DNA from: Falsihalocynthiibacter sp042445055
GTDB lineage: Bacteria; Pseudomonadota; Alphaproteobacteria; Rhodobacterales; Rhodobacteraceae
Reading direction: 5' to 3'
Assembly: GCF_042445055.1 (NCBI RefSeq)
Contig: NZ_CP170339.1
Span: 1,488,001-1,552,000 of the forward strand
DNA length: 64,000 nt
Shown here: positions 25,218 to 34,072 of the stretch, one piece after another
How positions within the stretch are numbered: position 1 is the first letter of the stretch
How the letters are laid out: each line of letters opens with the position of its first letter
The notes under the pieces: model-generated
Told to the model about the DNA's origin: nothing
Seen by the model: only the letters and a program-made list of their open reading frames with translations
Databases searched by the model: none
Position numbers and translations under genes: made by a program

Positions 25218-25520
25218 ATGAACCTAAGTCCAAGAGAAAAAGACAAACTACTGATCAGTCTCGCTGCAATCGTCGCCCGTGGGCGGCTTGAGCGTGGCGT
25301 GAAGTTGAACCACCCAGAGGCCATTGCGCTTATCACCGATTTCGTGGTGGAGGGCGCGCGCGACGGGCGCACAGTCGCCGAGCTGATGGAGGCCGGCGCA
25401 CATGTCATTACGGCTGAGCAATGCATGGAGGGGATTCCAGAGATGATCCACGATGTGCAGGTCGAAGCAACGTTTCCCGACGGCACCAAGCTAGTGACCG
25501 TGCACCATCCCATTCGTTAA
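25218..25520 (+). CDS. ureA: Urease subunit gamma
   Basis: The 100-residue small subunit of urease, which hydrolyses urea to ammonia and carbamate. It matches the family over its full length (LSPREKDKLLISLAAIVA, LNHPEAIALI, DVQVEATFPDGTKLVTVHHPI). The start at 25218 was chosen over an upstream in-frame one because it gives this exact length and sits 8 bases after ureD. Confidence 0.97.
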   Translation: MNLSPREKDKLLISLAAIVARGRLERGVKLNHPEAIALITDFVVEGARDGRTVAELMEAGAHVITAEQCMEGIPEMIHDVQVEATFPDGTKLVTVHHPIR

Positions 25521-25538
25521 GCAAAAAGTGAGGTTCAA

Positions 25539-25844
25539 ATGATACCTGGCGAAATAATGACAGCAGAAGGCGAGATTACGCTAAACGAGGGGGCCGAAAC
25601 CCGAACATGTATGGTCGCGAATACGGGTGATCGCCCCGTTCAGGTCGGGAGCCACTATCACTTTGCTGAAACTAATCCTGCGCTAGAGTTTGATCGTGAA
25701 ATCGCGCGCGGAATGCGTCTTGATATTGCGGCTGGTACTGCGGTGCGTTTTGAACCTGGGCAGTCGCGCGAAGTCACGCTTGTTCCGCTGAGTGGAAAGC
25801 GCGAAGTGTACGGGTTTAATCAAGCGGTCATGGGGCGGCTATGA
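25539..25844 (+). CDS. ureB: Urease subunit beta
   Basis: The 101-residue beta subunit, structural partner of UreA and UreC. It starts with the typical IPGEI and contains NTGDRPVQVGSHYHFAE and a GQSREVTLVPLSGKREVYGFN end. It is separate from ureA, not fused as in Helicobacter. Its stop overlaps the next start by 4 bases. Confidence 0.97.
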   Translation: MIPGEIMTAEGEITLNEGAETRTCMVANTGDRPVQVGSHYHFAETNPALEFDREIARGMRLDIAAGTAVRFEPGQSREVTLVPLSGKREVYGFNQAVMGRL

Positions 25845-26230
25845 GGAAATCTCTACTCGCACTTCTATTGTTGGGAACACCCGCCTTTGCACAACAGGTC
25901 GATTGCAACGATGCCGTAACGCAGCGCGACATGAACCACTGTGCACACGAACGGTACATGACCGCCGATGCCGAGTTGAACCAAGCATGGGGGCCAGCGA
26001 TGGCCCGAATGAAAGAGCTCGATAGTTTTGTGTCCGAAAGCGAAAAAGGTGCTGCCGATGCTCTCTTGGGGGCGCAACGGCTTTGGATCAAATACCGAGA
26101 TGCGGCGTGCGAGGCCGAGAGTTGGACGTTTAAGGGGGGCTCTATGGAGCCGTTTGTCTATTCGTCCTGCCTAGAAGATCTAACGATCGCGCGCACCCAG
26201 CGCCTGAAGGATCTTGCTTCCGAGTATTAG
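25841..26230 (+). CDS. LprI/DUF1311-family secreted protein inside the urease operon
   Basis: A 129-residue protein with a signal peptide (cleavage likely after TPAFA, about residue 17) and the DUF1311 core: four or so Cys (CNDAVTQRDMNHCA, AACEAES, SSCLEDL) and an AQRLWIKYRDAACEAE helix. One family member, LprI of Mycobacterium tuberculosis, inhibits lysozyme. The overlap with ureB indicates coupled translation. Why a periplasmic protein is coexpressed with a cytoplasmic nickel enzyme is unknown; the placement recurs in relatives as far as I recall. Confidence 0.85.
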   Translation: MRKSLLALLLLGTPAFAQQVDCNDAVTQRDMNHCAHERYMTADAELNQAWGPAMARMKELDSFVSESEKGAADALLGAQRLWIKYRDAACEAESWTFKGGSMEPFVYSSCLEDLTIARTQRLKDLASEY

Positions 26231-26300
26231 CCGCCGTCGACGCCAAACAAAGAATATCCCGCCAATGACACTGAGTGGGAAATGAAACAGAGGAAAACCT

Positions 26301-28010
26301 ATGCCTGCAAAAATTTCACGCGCGACCTATGCGGATATGTATGGCCCCACCACGGGCGACCGCGTTCGGCTTGCGGATACGGACCTGATAATCGAGGTTG
26401 AAAAAGACCTGACCACATATGGTGACGAGGTGAAGTTCGGTGGCGGCAAGGTAATCCGAGACGGCATGGGGCAAAGCCAGATGACCCGTGCCGAAGGAGC
26501 CGTCGATACCGTTGTGACCAACGCGCTAATTGTGGATACGACCGGTATTTATAAGGCTGACGTCGGTCTAAAGAGCGGCGTCATCGCAGCGATTGGCAAG
26601 GCGGGTAACCCCGATACGCAGCCAAACGTCGATATTATTATTGGCCCCGGCACCGAGGTAATCGCGGGCGAAGGGCGTATCCTCACGGCGGGTGGGTTTG
26701 ATAGCCACATCCACTTTATCTGTCCCCAACAGATGGAAGACGCGCTTCACTCTGGCGTGACCACAATGCTCGGAGGGGGGACAGGCCCCGCGCACGGCAC
26801 ATTGGCGACAACCTGTACTCCTGGACCATGGCATATCGGGCGCATGTTGCAAGCCATTGATGCCGTTCCCATGAATATTGGCCTTGCGGGCAAGGGCAAC
26901 GCGAGCCGCCCAGCCGCGCTTGAAGAAATGATCAAGGGCGGCGCCTGTGCGATGAAACTACACGAGGATTGGGGCACAACTCCCGGCGCGATTGATTGCT
27001 GCCTTACGGTCGCGGACGAGATGGACGTTCAGGTGATGATCCATACGGATACGCTGAATGAAAGCGGGTTCGTTGAAAATACGGTTGCGGCGATTAAGGG
27101 CCGCACAATTCACGCTTTCCACACCGAAGGAGCGGGTGGTGGACACGCGCCCGACATCATCAAGGTCGTTGGCGAGCAGCATGTGATCCCTTCCTCCACC
27201 AACCCGACGCGCCCTTATACAGTTAATACCATCGAAGAGCATCTCGATATGCTCATGGTTTGCCACCACCTTGATAAGGCTATTCCAGAGGACGTGGCCT
27301 TCGCAGAGAGCCGCATCCGACGCGAAACAATTGCCGCCGAGGATATCCTCCATGATCTCGGAGCGTTTTCGATCATTGCGAGTGATAGTCAGGCCATGGG
27401 GCGGGTTGGTGAAGTGGTGATCCGTACGTGGCAAACCGCTGATAAAATGAAGAAACAGCGCGGGCGACTATCTGAGGAAACGGGCGAAAACGATAACGTG
27501 CGGGTCAAGCGCTATATTGCAAAATATACGATCAACCCCGCGATTGCGCACGGTATTTCGCGCCACATCGGTACAATCGAGGTCGGTAAACGCGCGGATC
27601 TGGTTCTCTGGTCGCCGGCATTCTTTGGCGTAAAGCCCGAGATGGTGTTGATGGGCGGCTCCATAGTCGTGGCGCAAATGGGCGATCCGAATGCCTCGAT
27701 CCCAACGCCACAGCCCGTTTATACACGTCCGATGTTCGGTGCGATGGGAGGGGCAGTTGCCCACTCCGCCGTGACCTTCGTGAGCGCCGCCGCCCAAGCA
27801 GATGGCCTCGGTAAATCGCTCGGTTTGAACAAGACTACGCTCGCGGTCGAAAATACGCGCAGCATCGGCAAATCGGACATGGTTATGAATAGCGCGACAC
27901 CCAAGGTCGAAGTGAATCCGGAGACATACGAAGTTCGTGCGGATGGTGAGCTTTTGACGTGTGAGCCCGCCAAGAGCCTACCGATGGCTCAGCGCTATTT
28001 CATGTTCTAG
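26301..28010 (+). CDS. ureC: Urease subunit alpha (catalytic)
   Basis: The 569-residue catalytic subunit carries the two-nickel centre. Nickel-binding His lie in FDSHIHFI, the carbamylated bridging Lys is Lys219 in CAMKLHEDWG, further ligands lie in HTDTLNE and HTEGAGGGHAPD, and the flap has VCHHLD (His322/323). Family length and all key residues are present, so the enzyme should be active once nickel is inserted. A 70-base gap separates it from the LprI-like gene. Confidence 0.97.
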   Translation: MPAKISRATYADMYGPTTGDRVRLADTDLIIEVEKDLTTYGDEVKFGGGKVIRDGMGQSQMTRAEGAVDTVVTNALIVDTTGIYKADVGLKSGVIAAIGKAGNPDTQPNVDIIIGPGTEVIAGEGRILTAGGFDSHIHFICPQQMEDALHSGVTTMLGGGTGPAHGTLATTCTPGPWHIGRMLQAIDAVPMNIGLAGKGNASRPAALEEMIKGGACAMKLHEDWGTTPGAIDCCLTVADEMDVQVMIHTDTLNESGFVENTVAAIKGRTIHAFHTEGAGGGHAPDIIKVVGEQHVIPSSTNPTRPYTVNTIEEHLDMLMVCHHLDKAIPEDVAFAESRIRRETIAAEDILHDLGAFSIIASDSQAMGRVGEVVIRTWQTADKMKKQRGRLSEETGENDNVRVKRYIAKYTINPAIAHGISRHIGTIEVGKRADLVLWSPAFFGVKPEMVLMGGSIVVAQMGDPNASIPTPQPVYTRPMFGAMGGAVAHSAVTFVSAAAQADGLGKSLGLNKTTLAVENTRSIGKSDMVMNSATPKVEVNPETYEVRADGELLTCEPAKSLPMAQRYFMF

Positions 28011-28031
28011 GCCATGGGTGAGCGGAGCGCA

Positions 28032-28232
28032 TTACTGACAGAAAATGCCATCGCGGTTGACGAGGTCAATGATGCCGTCCTCCTGCCATTCTGGGAGGCG
28101 ACCATCGGGAGAGCGGCGCAAGGGCAGCTCATCGCGCGGTCCGATAAATGGTGGAATGTCGCGAAGCGGCGCACCAAAAATATGAGGGCGAATGGCAGTG
28201 GCCGCAGCGTGGGATACGAGGTGGTAAATCAT
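28032..28232 (-). CDS. Possible small antisense gene between ureC and the DUF1127 gene
   Basis: A 66-codon frame on the strand opposite to the urease operon (MIYHLVSHAAATAIRP, then a Pro/Arg/Asp-rich part with SPDGRLPEWQEDG). Codon choice looks normal for this genome and the frame is clean, but the ribosome site is weak (AAAGAAG) and I recognise no family. The rest of the 427-base gap between ureC and the DUF1127 gene (28011-28437) shows no other convincing gene. Confidence 0.4.
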   Translation of the reverse strand: MIYHLVSHAAATAIRPHIFGAPLRDIPPFIGPRDELPLRRSPDGRLPEWQEDGIIDLVNRDGIFCQ

Positions 28233-28437
28233 AGGGTTCTTCTTTGGTTCTGCCACGACACTACAGGTGAGGTAGTTAAGGAAATGCAAAAATATACAGT
28301 AAAAATAGGGTTAACGGGGCAGGGGTTGCGCTCAGCGCATAGCCGGGTTTCGCAAACTCCCCTTGCTGCGGTGCAGCATGGGCTCCATATTGTTGGACAA
28401 GAAGACGATATTCGTACCGATGAAATGGAGAAGACAA

Positions 28438-28659
28438 ATGGCATTCGTATCAACAGAAATTCAATCCGCAAAAGCACCTTCCGCACTCGCTGCAGTCGGG
28501 AAGAAAATCAGCGCGTTCTGGGGTTCCATCATCGACGCAAATTCACGTGCGAACGAAATTCAGCGCCTACAAGCCATGAGCGATCGTCAGCTCGCCGATA
28601 TGGGTCTCAAGCGCGAAGACATTGCACGCCGTGTTTTTGGCGACATGATGCACATCTAA
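28438..28659 (+). CDS. DUF1127-family small protein
   Basis: A 73-residue protein whose C-terminal half is a DUF1127 (YjiS-like) motif: RLQAMSDRQLADMGLKREDIARRVF. Family members include small Arg-rich proteins that affect RNA turnover and phosphate or carbon metabolism in Agrobacterium and Rhodobacter, but this one is not Arg-rich and its job is unknown. The ATG at 28438 has GGAG seven bases upstream. It sits between ureC and ureE, 22 bases before ureE, and is the only cytoplasmic non-urease gene in the operon. Confidence 0.8.
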   Translation: MAFVSTEIQSAKAPSALAAVGKKISAFWGSIIDANSRANEIQRLQAMSDRQLADMGLKREDIARRVFGDMMHI

Positions 28660-28681
28660 GTTTTGTGATGGGGGCGCCGCT

Positions 28682-29209
28682 ATGACGCCCCCCACACAAC
28701 CCACTCGGGATCCGCTTGCCTGTCATTCGGTCCTGACGGCGCACGATTTTGGGCATCTGCCAGAACCAGCGCGCACAGCCGCAGACACAATCGCATTGCC
28801 CTACGAGGGGCGCTTGTTGCGGCGCAAACGACTTCAGACATCCGCTGGCCGTATTGTCCTTCTTGACCTCGAGAAGGTCACGAACCTTGAACACGGCGGC
28901 GCGCTTGCGCTTGAGGATGGAAGTTTTGCCCGCATAGAGGCAGCGCCAGAGGCCGTATTGGTCGTTACTGGCGAAAACCTTCCTCGAATTGCGTGGCACA
29001 TTGGCAATCGCCACACCCCCTGTCAGATCGAAGCCAATCACCTCATTATTCAACAGGACCACGTGCTCGCTAAAATGTTGGTGCAGCTTGGTGCGAAGGT
29101 AGAGGAAATGATGCGGCCGTTTAACCCCGAAGGGGGGGCCTATGGGCATGGGCGCACATTTGGCCATAGCCATGGGCCTGCCGATCATGCGCACGAGCAT
29201 CACGAGTAG
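28682..29209 (+). CDS. ureE: Urease accessory protein UreE (nickel metallochaperone)
   Basis: UreE binds nickel and delivers it to UreG and apo-urease. The 175-residue protein has an N-terminal peptide-binding domain, the metal-binding domain with the GNRHTPCQI segment, and a His-rich C-terminus (HGRTFGHSHGPADHAHEHHE) that stores extra nickel. ureF starts 4 bases after its stop. Confidence 0.93.
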   Translation: MTPPTQPTRDPLACHSVLTAHDFGHLPEPARTAADTIALPYEGRLLRRKRLQTSAGRIVLLDLEKVTNLEHGGALALEDGSFARIEAAPEAVLVVTGENLPRIAWHIGNRHTPCQIEANHLIIQQDHVLAKMLVQLGAKVEEMMRPFNPEGGAYGHGRTFGHSHGPADHAHEHHE

Positions 29210-29213
29210 CGCG

Positions 29214-29837
29214 ATGAACCTTGATTTACTCACTCTTACGCAATGGCTCTCGCCCGCATTCCCGCTTGGGAGTTTTGCTTATTCGCATGGGCTTGAGTAT
29301 GCGGTGGAGGACGGACAGGTCACCGATAGTGCGGGGCTTGAGCGTTGGATTACGGATGTACTGGAATTTGGTGCGGGACATGTCGATGCGATCCTACTCT
29401 CTCAAAGTATGGCGGGGCAGGACTTAGCCGACGTTGCGCGAGCAATGGCCGCAAGCCGAGAGCGTTTAATTGAGACAGAAGCGCAGGGCCGTGCCTTTGC
29501 CGATACGGTGAATGGAATTGCCTATTTCGACCTGCCACACGCGCCATTACCCGTTGTTGTAGGAATGGCGGCGAGGCGTTTGTCTCTGACGTCAGAGGAA
29601 GTGGTAAGCCTATATTTACACGCGTTCGCGTCGAACTTGGTTTCGGTTGGCGTTCGCTTTGTTCCATTGGGCCAGACCGAAGGACAGAAAACCCTCGCGG
29701 CGCTTCATCCCACCATCCACCAAGTGGCCCGCAAAGCCGTCGCCGCGCAGGTGTCTGAGATTACGAGCGCTGCGTTTGCTGGTGATATTTCGGCGATGCG
29801 ACACGAAACCATGGAAGTGCGGATTTTCAAGACATGA
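29214..29837 (+). CDS. ureF: Urease accessory protein UreF
   Basis: UreF is an all-helical scaffold that connects UreD with the UreG GTPase. The 207-residue protein contains LTQWLSPAFPLGSFAYSHGLE, the family signature, and the conserved YLHAFASNLVSVGVRFVPLGQT region. ATG 29214 was chosen because it gives this start immediately after ureE; a longer frame upstream only overlaps the UreE His-rich tail. Confidence 0.94.
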   Translation: MNLDLLTLTQWLSPAFPLGSFAYSHGLEYAVEDGQVTDSAGLERWITDVLEFGAGHVDAILLSQSMAGQDLADVARAMAASRERLIETEAQGRAFADTVNGIAYFDLPHAPLPVVVGMAARRLSLTSEEVVSLYLHAFASNLVSVGVRFVPLGQTEGQKTLAALHPTIHQVARKAVAAQVSEITSAAFAGDISAMRHETMEVRIFKT

Positions 29838-29888
29838 GAAAACCGCACGCAGGAAATAGTAGAATGACGACCCAAAAGGAGCCGCAAA

Positions 29889-30506
29889 ATGCCATCTAAG
29901 AATGGTCCTCTTCGCGTTGGAATCGGTGGACCGGTGGGCGCGGGCAAAACGACGCTGACCGAGCAGCTCTGCCGTGCCTTAGCAGAGAAATATTCCGTCG
30001 CCGTCATCACCAACGACATTTACACGCGCGAGGATGCGGATGCCTTGGTCAGGGCGCAAGTCCTTCCCGAAGCGCGCATTCGCGGGGTCGAAACGGGCGG
30101 CTGTCCACACACAGCGATCCGAGAGGACGCAAGCATAAACCTTGCCGCAGTCGCGGACCTCTCCGAAGCCTTCCCTGATCTTGATGTCGTGCTGATCGAA
30201 AGCGGCGGCGATAATCTGGCGGCAACGTTTTCGCCAGAGCTTGCGGATTTAACGCTCTATGTCATTGATACCGCCGCTGGTCAGGATATCCCGCGCAAGA
30301 AGGGGCCGGGACTTACCCGTAGTGACCTGTTGATCGTGAATAAAGTCGACTTGGCGCCATATGTCGGCGTTGATCTGGCGCAGCTTGAATCGGATGCAAC
30401 ACAAGCGCGCCGAGAGAGGCCATTCGTTATGGCGGCGCTTAAATCCGGCAAAGGTGTAGATGATGTTGCCGCGTTCATTGTTGAACAGGGTGGCTTGTTG
30501 GGTTAG
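29889..30506 (+). CDS. ureG: Urease accessory GTPase UreG
   Basis: UreG is a SIMIBI-class GTPase that drives nickel insertion. The 205-residue protein has P-loop GGPVGAGKTTL, the metal-binding CPH motif in ETGGCPHTAIREDAS, ESGGDNLAATFSP and the NKVDL base-specificity motif. AAGGAG precedes the ATG. The stop overlaps the end of a convergent gene by 4 bases, so there is no room for a terminator between them. Confidence 0.97.
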   Translation: MPSKNGPLRVGIGGPVGAGKTTLTEQLCRALAEKYSVAVITNDIYTREDADALVRAQVLPEARIRGVETGGCPHTAIREDASINLAAVADLSEAFPDLDVVLIESGGDNLAATFSPELADLTLYVIDTAAGQDIPRKKGPGLTRSDLLIVNKVDLAPYVGVDLAQLESDATQARRERPFVMAALKSGKGVDDVAAFIVEQGGLLG

Positions 30507-31435
30507 GCGGAATTGGCCGTTTCACCCAGAAATGCACGAATTTGGGTGAGGTGCTTCTTGAAATAAGCGCTGTCTGCGCTCTGTTGTGCGCCACGACAAA
30601 GCGCTGCGGCGAGCAGTAAGCGATCATCGTCCTGAAGGCGCTGCAGAAGCGCTCGCAAGTAGGGTCCATGGCTTAGACGTGCGCGGTAGAGTTCAAAGAA
30701 ATCCTGAGCGTCCATATCGCCCGTACATGCTGCTTCAATCAATGGCTGGAGGATGTCCATTTCCTCAAAGCTCTTGAGAATAGCGTTTCCTAGGTTAGGG
30801 CAGCGAAGCTTCTGGACATTAGCGCTATTGAAAAGGGTCGCGTGCATTGCGTCCATATCTTCTTCGGGGTCAAAGATGATGAATGCCCGCTCTGTTTCGG
30901 CCACCATATCAGGGGCATAGCCGTAACGATCTGTGAAATTCCGACGGCGTTGCCCGACAAACCGCCTGTCCCAAGGGACAACTGCGGGATCTAATGTTGC
31001 TTGCGGTTGAATGGCCAAGACAGTTGCATCAGGAGCCGCAATCGAGAAGGCCGTCGCGCCATAGCCGCCCATGCCTTCGCCAAAAAATACAACCTGATCA
31101 AAATTCTCAAAGAACCCTTCGTCAATCAGGCGGTCAAAATAGGCATAGACATCGGGGTCGCGATACCATGTGTTCGAATGCGCCAGAATACATAGGTTGG
31201 AATAGCCATTCGCGGCGGTCATCCGAAATCCGAGCGGTTCGGCTGTGAGGGATTTGCAATGAATGCCACGAATTGACTCGAATGTGACGATCAAAACGGG
31301 GCCAGCCTCGGTTAGAATTGCGGAGTGTTGATCGCCAAGTGGTTCAAAATATCCGCGTTCCTGTCCTTCTTGCTCTAGCTTTTCAAGCCAAAGACGCGTG
31401 TTCTCGTTCAAATTTTGGGCACCACTTAACGCCAT
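30503..31435 (-). CDS. Conserved protein with alpha/beta-hydrolase-like features, function unknown
   Basis: A 310-residue protein. Residues about 115-127 read VVFFGEGMGGYGA, like the strand and nucleophile elbow of an alpha/beta hydrolase, but the nucleophile position of GxSxG is Gly, so no classical hydrolase activity is expected. Relatives are, from memory, often labelled phosphoadenosine phosphosulfate reductase in databases; I see no cysteine motif for that, and a real APS reductase lies at 46.1 kb. The conserved TDRYGYAPDM and FDPEEDMDAMH segments are family marks. AAAGG precedes ATG 31435. It may be coexpressed with the glycosyltransferase upstream. Confidence 0.65.
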   Translation of the reverse strand: MALSGAQNLNENTRLWLEKLEQEGQERGYFEPLGDQHSAILTEAGPVLIVTFESIRGIHCKSLTAEPLGFRMTAANGYSNLCILAHSNTWYRDPDVYAYFDRLIDEGFFENFDQVVFFGEGMGGYGATAFSIAAPDATVLAIQPQATLDPAVVPWDRRFVGQRRRNFTDRYGYAPDMVAETERAFIIFDPEEDMDAMHATLFNSANVQKLRCPNLGNAILKSFEEMDILQPLIEAACTGDMDAQDFFELYRARLSHGPYLRALLQRLQDDDRLLLAAALCRGAQQSADSAYFKKHLTQIRAFLGETANSA

Positions 31436-31562
31436 TTCAAGACCTTTACTCGTTCCATATGAGTGTGGGCTCATACGGAGGTATTTTCAATACCCGCTTT
31501 TCCCAGCCAATTTGGGCAAAATTGGGATGGAAGATAGGTATTTTAAGGAGGCGTTTGGCTAA

Positions 31563-32618
31563 CTATTCGGGCGTGTTCTGCTTCTTGGCGCCGATGCGGT
31601 AAGACATCAGTTCTTTGGCCTTTGAGGGCGCGATCGGCTCACTAGGCGGCGTCATCAGCAGTCGTCCGTAAATCGCGCGATTTTCCTCTTCGCGGAGGAG
31701 AGTTTCAAAGGTCGACTTACGCCATGCAACAGCTTGTTCGTGGAGCTTGGAGAGCGTCGGGTCGGCGCGCAGTTCGGAAAGAATAGGGGCGGATTTATCC
31801 TTATGGCGCAATATGCTGTTGTCATGGGATTGGTTGAAATTGCGCTCCACCCAATAGTCCATACCCAATCCGGCGTCCGCACGGTTCACCCGCCCACGGG
31901 CACGTTTCATTACATAGCTTTGCTTTGCGCCAAGCGCATAGTGATTTAGCTGTGCCAAGGGATAGTTGTCGCGTCCGAAACTGCTAAACAGTCGGCGTGT
32001 CTTGATCGCGGGGTCTCGGATCTCTTGGCCGCGCGTATCCATCCAGATAACTTCATCCAAACGGGATTTATCCGGGCTGCGCGGACGGTGTACACCCATT
32101 TTGCCATAGATACCGTCGTTCTTGAAAAGTGTCTTGAACATCGCCGCCCGCCACGGCCAATGCAGCACCGCTGGCGCGGCCTGTTGGAACTGTTCGGTAA
32201 TGGGGGCGTCGATATATTCATCCACGCCTGCGTTGCCAAACAGCCGCCATGTGAGCGGGATCGCCGTTGCCTGTGGGAGAGCGTCAAGCAATGCCGAGAG
32301 CGTACCGTCGCCTGTGTGAATGTTCACAAATTCGTCGATGTCGATGCACATAAGCCAATTTGCGCCGCGCACGAGCGGGTGCTTGTCGGCTTGCTTTAGC
32401 GCGGTCCACTGTATGCCCGCCGCTGCATAGGGCCCTGGATTGGGAACATGCGTAAGCATTCCCAACTCTGCCAAACGGTCGAGCATGGCATCAGTGCCAT
32501 CCGAGCAATCATTTGAAAAGACCAGAAAATCTGTAAAGCCGATAGCATGATGATGCGCTATCCATTCCAGTAGGAAGGCAGCTTCGTCACGAACAGTCAG
32601 AACAGCGGTAAACTTCAT
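31563..32618 (-). CDS. Glycosyltransferase, family 2-like
   Basis: A 351-residue protein starting with VLTVRDEAAFLLEWIAHH and carrying FSNDCSDGTD and MCIDIDEFVN, where DID replaces the usual DxD metal motif. This pattern belongs to a subgroup of GT2-like enzymes that modify surface glycans. No signal peptide or membrane helix is apparent. Acceptor and sugar are unknown. It lies upstream of the alpha/beta-hydrolase-like gene on the same strand (127-base gap), and the pair seems recurrent in relatives. Confidence 0.82.
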   Translation of the reverse strand: MKFTAVLTVRDEAAFLLEWIAHHHAIGFTDFLVFSNDCSDGTDAMLDRLAELGMLTHVPNPGPYAAAGIQWTALKQADKHPLVRGANWLMCIDIDEFVNIHTGDGTLSALLDALPQATAIPLTWRLFGNAGVDEYIDAPITEQFQQAAPAVLHWPWRAAMFKTLFKNDGIYGKMGVHRPRSPDKSRLDEVIWMDTRGQEIRDPAIKTRRLFSSFGRDNYPLAQLNHYALGAKQSYVMKRARGRVNRADAGLGMDYWVERNFNQSHDNSILRHKDKSAPILSELRADPTLSKLHEQAVAWRKSTFETLLREEENRAIYGRLLMTPPSEPIAPSKAKELMSYRIGAKKQNTPE

Positions 32619-32704
32619 GCCGCAGGTGTAACAGGCTGTGCGCATAGGCCAAAATGGTTTCAGGCCCATGCGCAGTTTTTTCCGTCTAAGACGCTATTTT
32701 TGCA

Positions 32705-33916
32705 TTAAAAGAACGCCTGCAAGCCTGTCTGTGCACGTCCAAGAATGAGCGCGTGAACATCATGGGTTCCCTCATAGGTATTGACGGTCTCGAGGTTAAC
32801 CATGTGGCGCATGACTTGGAATTCTTCGGAGATACCATTCCCGCCGTGCATATCACGCGCCATACGAGCGATACCCAGCGCCTTGCCACAGTTGTTACGC
32901 TTCATCATCGAGATCATTTCTGGCGCGGCCTTTGCTTCATCCATCAAACGCCCAACGCGCAGCGATCCTTGTAGACCAAGGGTGATTTCAGTCTGCATAT
33001 CCGCCAATTTCTTCTGAAAGAGCTGGGTTTGCGCCAATGGGCGGTTAAATTGGTGCCGATCAAGACCGTACTGACGCGCCGCGTGCCAGCAATACTCTGC
33101 TGCGCCCAGAACACCCCAACTGATGCCGTAGCGCGCACGGTTCAAACAGCCGAAAGGCCCCTTGAGGCCCTGAATGTTCGGAAGGAGTGCGTCTTCGCCA
33201 ACTTCTACACCCTGCATTACGATTTCACCCGTGATCGAGGCGCGAAGCGAAAGCTTGCCCGCGATTTTCGGAGCCGAGAGGCCCTTCATGCCTTTCTCAA
33301 TGATAAAACCGCGGATTTTCCCTTCGTGTGCGTCGGACTTTGCCCAAACAACAAAGACATCTGCGATGGGGCTGTTTGATATCCACATCTTGTTGCCGGT
33401 AATGCGATAACCGCCGTCGATTTTCTCGGCACGGGTTTTCATGCCGCCGGGATCAGAGCCCGCGTCCGGTTCCGTCAGGCCAAAACACCCGATGAGTGTA
33501 CCTGCCGCAAGGCCGGGGAGGTATTTCTTGTGCTGCTCGGGCGATCCGTAAGCGTAAATCGGGTACATAACGAGGCTGCTCTGAACCGACATCATCGAGC
33601 GATAACCAGAATCAACGCGTTCAACTTCGCGCGCAACGAGGCCATAAGAAACATAGCCAGCGCCCAAGCCGCCCAAGTCCTCTGGGATCGTAACGCCCAA
33701 GAGGCCCGACTCGCCCATCATCGCGAAAATCTCTGGATCTGTCTGTTCTTCGCGGTACGCATCAATGATGCGGGGTTGCAGCTTGTCTTGGGCAAAATCG
33801 CGTGCGCCGTCGCGAAGCATTTGTTCTTCTTCGCTTAATTGGTCTGAGAGACGAAAGGGATCTTCCCAATCGAATGTTCCCAGATCGGGTGCGTTTTTAC
33901 CGGTGAGTTGCTGCAT
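32705..33916 (-). CDS. gcdH: Acyl-CoA dehydrogenase, probably glutaryl-CoA dehydrogenase
   Basis: A 403-residue flavoenzyme that would oxidise and decarboxylate glutaryl-CoA to crotonyl-CoA in lysine or tryptophan breakdown. It has the family segments LGCFGLTEPDAGSDPGGM-like FAD loop, MKRNNCGKALGIARMARDMHGGNGI and the C-terminal YEGTHDVHALILGRA, the latter typical of GcdH. ATG 33916 has an AGGAGGAATTC ribosome site. It is divergent from the cox-like cluster, and I see no functional link to it. Confidence 0.88.
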   Translation of the reverse strand: MQQLTGKNAPDLGTFDWEDPFRLSDQLSEEEQMLRDGARDFAQDKLQPRIIDAYREEQTDPEIFAMMGESGLLGVTIPEDLGGLGAGYVSYGLVAREVERVDSGYRSMMSVQSSLVMYPIYAYGSPEQHKKYLPGLAAGTLIGCFGLTEPDAGSDPGGMKTRAEKIDGGYRITGNKMWISNSPIADVFVVWAKSDAHEGKIRGFIIEKGMKGLSAPKIAGKLSLRASITGEIVMQGVEVGEDALLPNIQGLKGPFGCLNRARYGISWGVLGAAEYCWHAARQYGLDRHQFNRPLAQTQLFQKKLADMQTEITLGLQGSLRVGRLMDEAKAAPEMISMMKRNNCGKALGIARMARDMHGGNGISEEFQVMRHMVNLETVNTYEGTHDVHALILGRAQTGLQAFF

Positions 33917-34072
33917 GAATTCCTCCTGCGAGATTGTGATGCCCAATCGGTAACGAAGCCCAAAGGAAAGCGCAATTCCATCCGAGACAAATTCTAATCT
34001 GGGACGCGTATGGGAAAGACCTTGACCTATGGCAGGTGATTTGCAGCAATGGGTCAACCAAAGGGAGCAGTC

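Noticed and set aside
28014..28685. 223-codon plus-strand frame after ureC
   Set aside because: Its second half overlaps the recognisable DUF1127 gene in another frame and its sequence is unlike any protein family.
30503..31435. PAPS reductase function for the alpha/beta-hydrolase-like protein
   Set aside because: None of the cysteine or nucleotide motifs of that family is present; the true reductase is at 46103-46861.
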